Of a stretch of DNA of 64,000 nucleotides, positions 54,301 to 57,300 are shown piece by piece. Each line of letters starts with the position of its first letter. The first letter of the stretch is position 1. This stretch comes from Uranotaenia lowii (lineage: Eukaryota; Arthropoda; Insecta; Diptera; Culicidae), in NCBI RefSeq assembly GCF_029784155.1, contig NC_073692.1, positions 372,810,813 through 372,874,812 of the forward strand. The letters are read 5' to 3'. A model generated the notes under the pieces. The model searched no databases, was not told where the DNA came from, and worked only from the letters and a program-made list of their open reading frames with translations. The position numbers and the translations under genes were made by a program.

Positions 54301-57300
54301 CCTATTACGATGCTGTTGGGGAAACTAGAAAGCAAAGTATCTAACTTGCTTAAAAATTGTGGAATATTTCGTCCAGGATTATATATTCCTGCAATATTCG
54401 TGCCGAATTCAGGCAGTTTCACAATTAAATAATCAGAATCATCAGAGTGCTCACAATGAACGACCTGTGAACTAATGTTTTCATTGATTAAAATAGAAAC
54501 ACCTCCTCCCCGGTGATTCTCTCTAGTGCAGTGAAACGAAATAAAGGTGTCAATGTTGAATATTTCATCTTGATACAACCATGTTTCTGCAAATATTATA
54601 ACATCAATTCGTTTGTTGATACTTTGCAAAAATGTTTCGAATAATTCAATTTTGTTTCTACAACTTCTAATGTTTAAGTACAGGATGTTCAAACAAATGG
54701 ATGGAATACTATTTATATTGAACGAATAGGTAATTGTTGAATTTCCAATGAAGTTGTGATCATCCATCGTAAGAGATATATAGGTTTACAAGCGGTATCA
54801 TATTAACAATAGAGGCAGCAGCAGCAACAGCAGCAGTGCCAACAACAATAGCAACAGCAGCAACAGAAGTAGCCACAGCAGTGGTTTCGATTTTAATTTT
54901 CTGCATTATGGTGAGGGGATATGGTGGGGGGTATTGTGGTGAAGGACTAGTTTGTTGTGGTTGGGATGAATGGAATGGTGCTGGTAGCAAAAGTAGAATG
55001 ATGAGTGAAGAGTTTTTACTTATCGTTGTGTAGGTTGATGATGTTTTGTAGCGATGATGGGATGTCTTCGGGAACTCGTACCGGAGTGGCCGCACGCTCG
55101 GAGCGGCTTCGCAGAAAAAAATAGTCCATGTCGGTAGTATGCGGAGTAGCCTGATTTCCTTCCTATCGCACGCAGTAAGTTGTCCAAATGTTTGTACGCT
55201 GGTGTCCAACGGTGGTTGACGAATATGTATCGAGTGCTATCATGTCCAAGCTGTATATTGCTCATTCGTCTACGTTGGGCGTGTAGTACAAATGAGTGCT
55301 TACGTAATGCATCGTGGAAGCGAACAAGTATCGGTGCAATACCAGACTTGTTGGTATTGTTCATGCGTTTGCAAAACTTGATATCGTTTGGTGCCAATGG
55401 CAGATTGTTCGCTTTGGAGAGACAGAGAACTTGGGAAAGCGTGTCTGTTTTATCATTCGGCTCGGCGTTTGAAATTATAATGTCGTTATCGAATCGACAT
55501 TGCTCGGCATAGTTTAGACGGCGGGTGATATCCAACTGGTCTATTTTGAGCTGGGTTAGACTTTTTTCACCAACTTCTGAACGAAGTTGGTCATAATTAG
55601 CTGTTAGAGTTTTTTGGGCATGTTTGATTTTCACGATCTCCTTGGTGAGCTCATCCAGTGCATGCTGTATTGATGATGTTAGCTTACGCACACTTCCTAG
55701 GGACTCCTCAAGTGCTTCCATCACAGTAGTACGAATTAACGATACTAGCTTCGTGTCCATCGCAACGTTGGTATGGATGTGGTGGTAAACAAAATGCTTC
55801 TGCGGGATAACACAATTGGCTGGTTCTCGATGTTTCCAAAAGTGTAATTTGGTTGAAATAGCTTGTACCGCACTGTAATTCTTTTAACTCACGAGGAAAT
55901 CCGTATGTTCGGAAACAGTTTAGTTACGTTTTTGGTAATTAAAACGAATTATATACGCGTTTCCGAGGCAAAAGAAATCTGCCGCTGGAAAAAACAGTTT
56001 TATCTCCACGCACACTGTGAGAACAACTCGTTTATCGTTTGATGTACGAAAATTTCAAATCCAATCTGGTTATTAAGTATTAGACGATTTTACCCTACAT
56101 GTAAATTCCAATATAAATTATACTCACCGATTGCGTCTAAGGACAAAATTATTTCATGATTTAGATTTCAATTTGGATTTCATTGAGATTTCATATTCAG
56201 GTTTCAGATTCATGTTTGAAAAAATGTATGTGAATGAAAAAAAAAAAGTTTTTTTTTGACATAAACAAAAAAAAGTTAAACTCACCGCTTATGCCTAAGT
56301 ACCAATCGGTTTTGTAATGATCTTTCGTCCAAATTTGGTTGAAAATGCAACTCACGATACAAAGAAAGATGAGAATGAAAAATAACATTAATATTTGCGT
56401 ATTGGTCAGTCTGTCAACGGTTGAGCGCTGAAACGAGAACAACGGGAGAAACGAAAAGTATATCATTAGTACAGCACATATTGCCGTGGGAAAAAGGACA
56501 GCTTTTGCTGGTGGCTCCAGAGAGCGGAAGACGGTTGAGGGAATATTTTTACTTTACACATTGGTTGTGGAAAAAATGTGTGTGAGCCGTTTTAGTGGGC
56601 GTCGATAATAAGGCACAATTAAGTTTGTAAAAATAAATCCTCCTTTAAAAATATGTCACCGGTTCTAGAGCGTTAAGGTTGTTGAACCACAATCACCAGC
56701 ACGTGTCAAATACAAGCGTAACACACACCTTGAGCGGCGCTGAGGTAGAGTTTCGCAAAAGTTTCGTATCGTGTCCGGTGTAGATGACAATGCCGAATAC
56801 CCAGGAGGTGTTTCGAAGCATAGCGCCTCGTAACAGAAGTTGATCAGGTCCGAGGGCAACCGCTCTGAAAAAAAAAGACAATATATAAAAATCCTCCCTT
56901 TCTTCAAAATCAACTAAAAAATACTCACGCCTTCCCCGTCTCCTTCAGCACCCCATTGAACTCGTATAAATGCCGGTTGGGCGGTTCGCTCTCGAGCGTA
57001 CCGGAAAACTGGATAAAATCTTTGGTTTCGAGAATTTTGGCGGTGGCCGGGACGCCCTGCCGGATCTTCAGATTCGTCTCCCCATCGAGGTTGGACGTTT
57101 CGATGAAGGAAATGCCCTGGGGTTCACTCGACGAGAGCTGCACCAGATCGGCCGGGAAGAAGGTGTTGTTCTGGACCTTGACGATGTCCCCGACCGCCAG
57201 CTCCTTCCACTTGATCCAGCGCCATTGGCCGCCCTGCAGCGATTCGATCTCCCGGTGGTTGATTTCATCGTCGGCCCGGTGCCGCTTGAAGTCCTCGACG

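Larger units (their letters stand above)
51463..56050 (-). mobile_element. nearly full-length two-ORF non-LTR retrotransposon
   Basis: Minus-strand order: 5'UTR (about 56050-55761), ORF1 (55760-55016/55020), 250-nt gap, ORF2 (54767-51930), 3'UTR, then an A-run with TAA repeats at about 51463-51485. Boundaries are approximate and no clean target duplication was seen. It lies in the intron between ATP8A exons 3 and 4, in the same orientation as the host gene. The jockey/CR1 side of LINE diversity fits (no RNase H domain seen). Confidence 0.85.

Noticed and set aside
54760..55209. 149-codon ORF between LINE ORF1 and ORF2
   Set aside because: Overlaps the ORF1 end in another frame and spans the inter-ORF gap with CAA-repeat-derived alanine runs; no domain.
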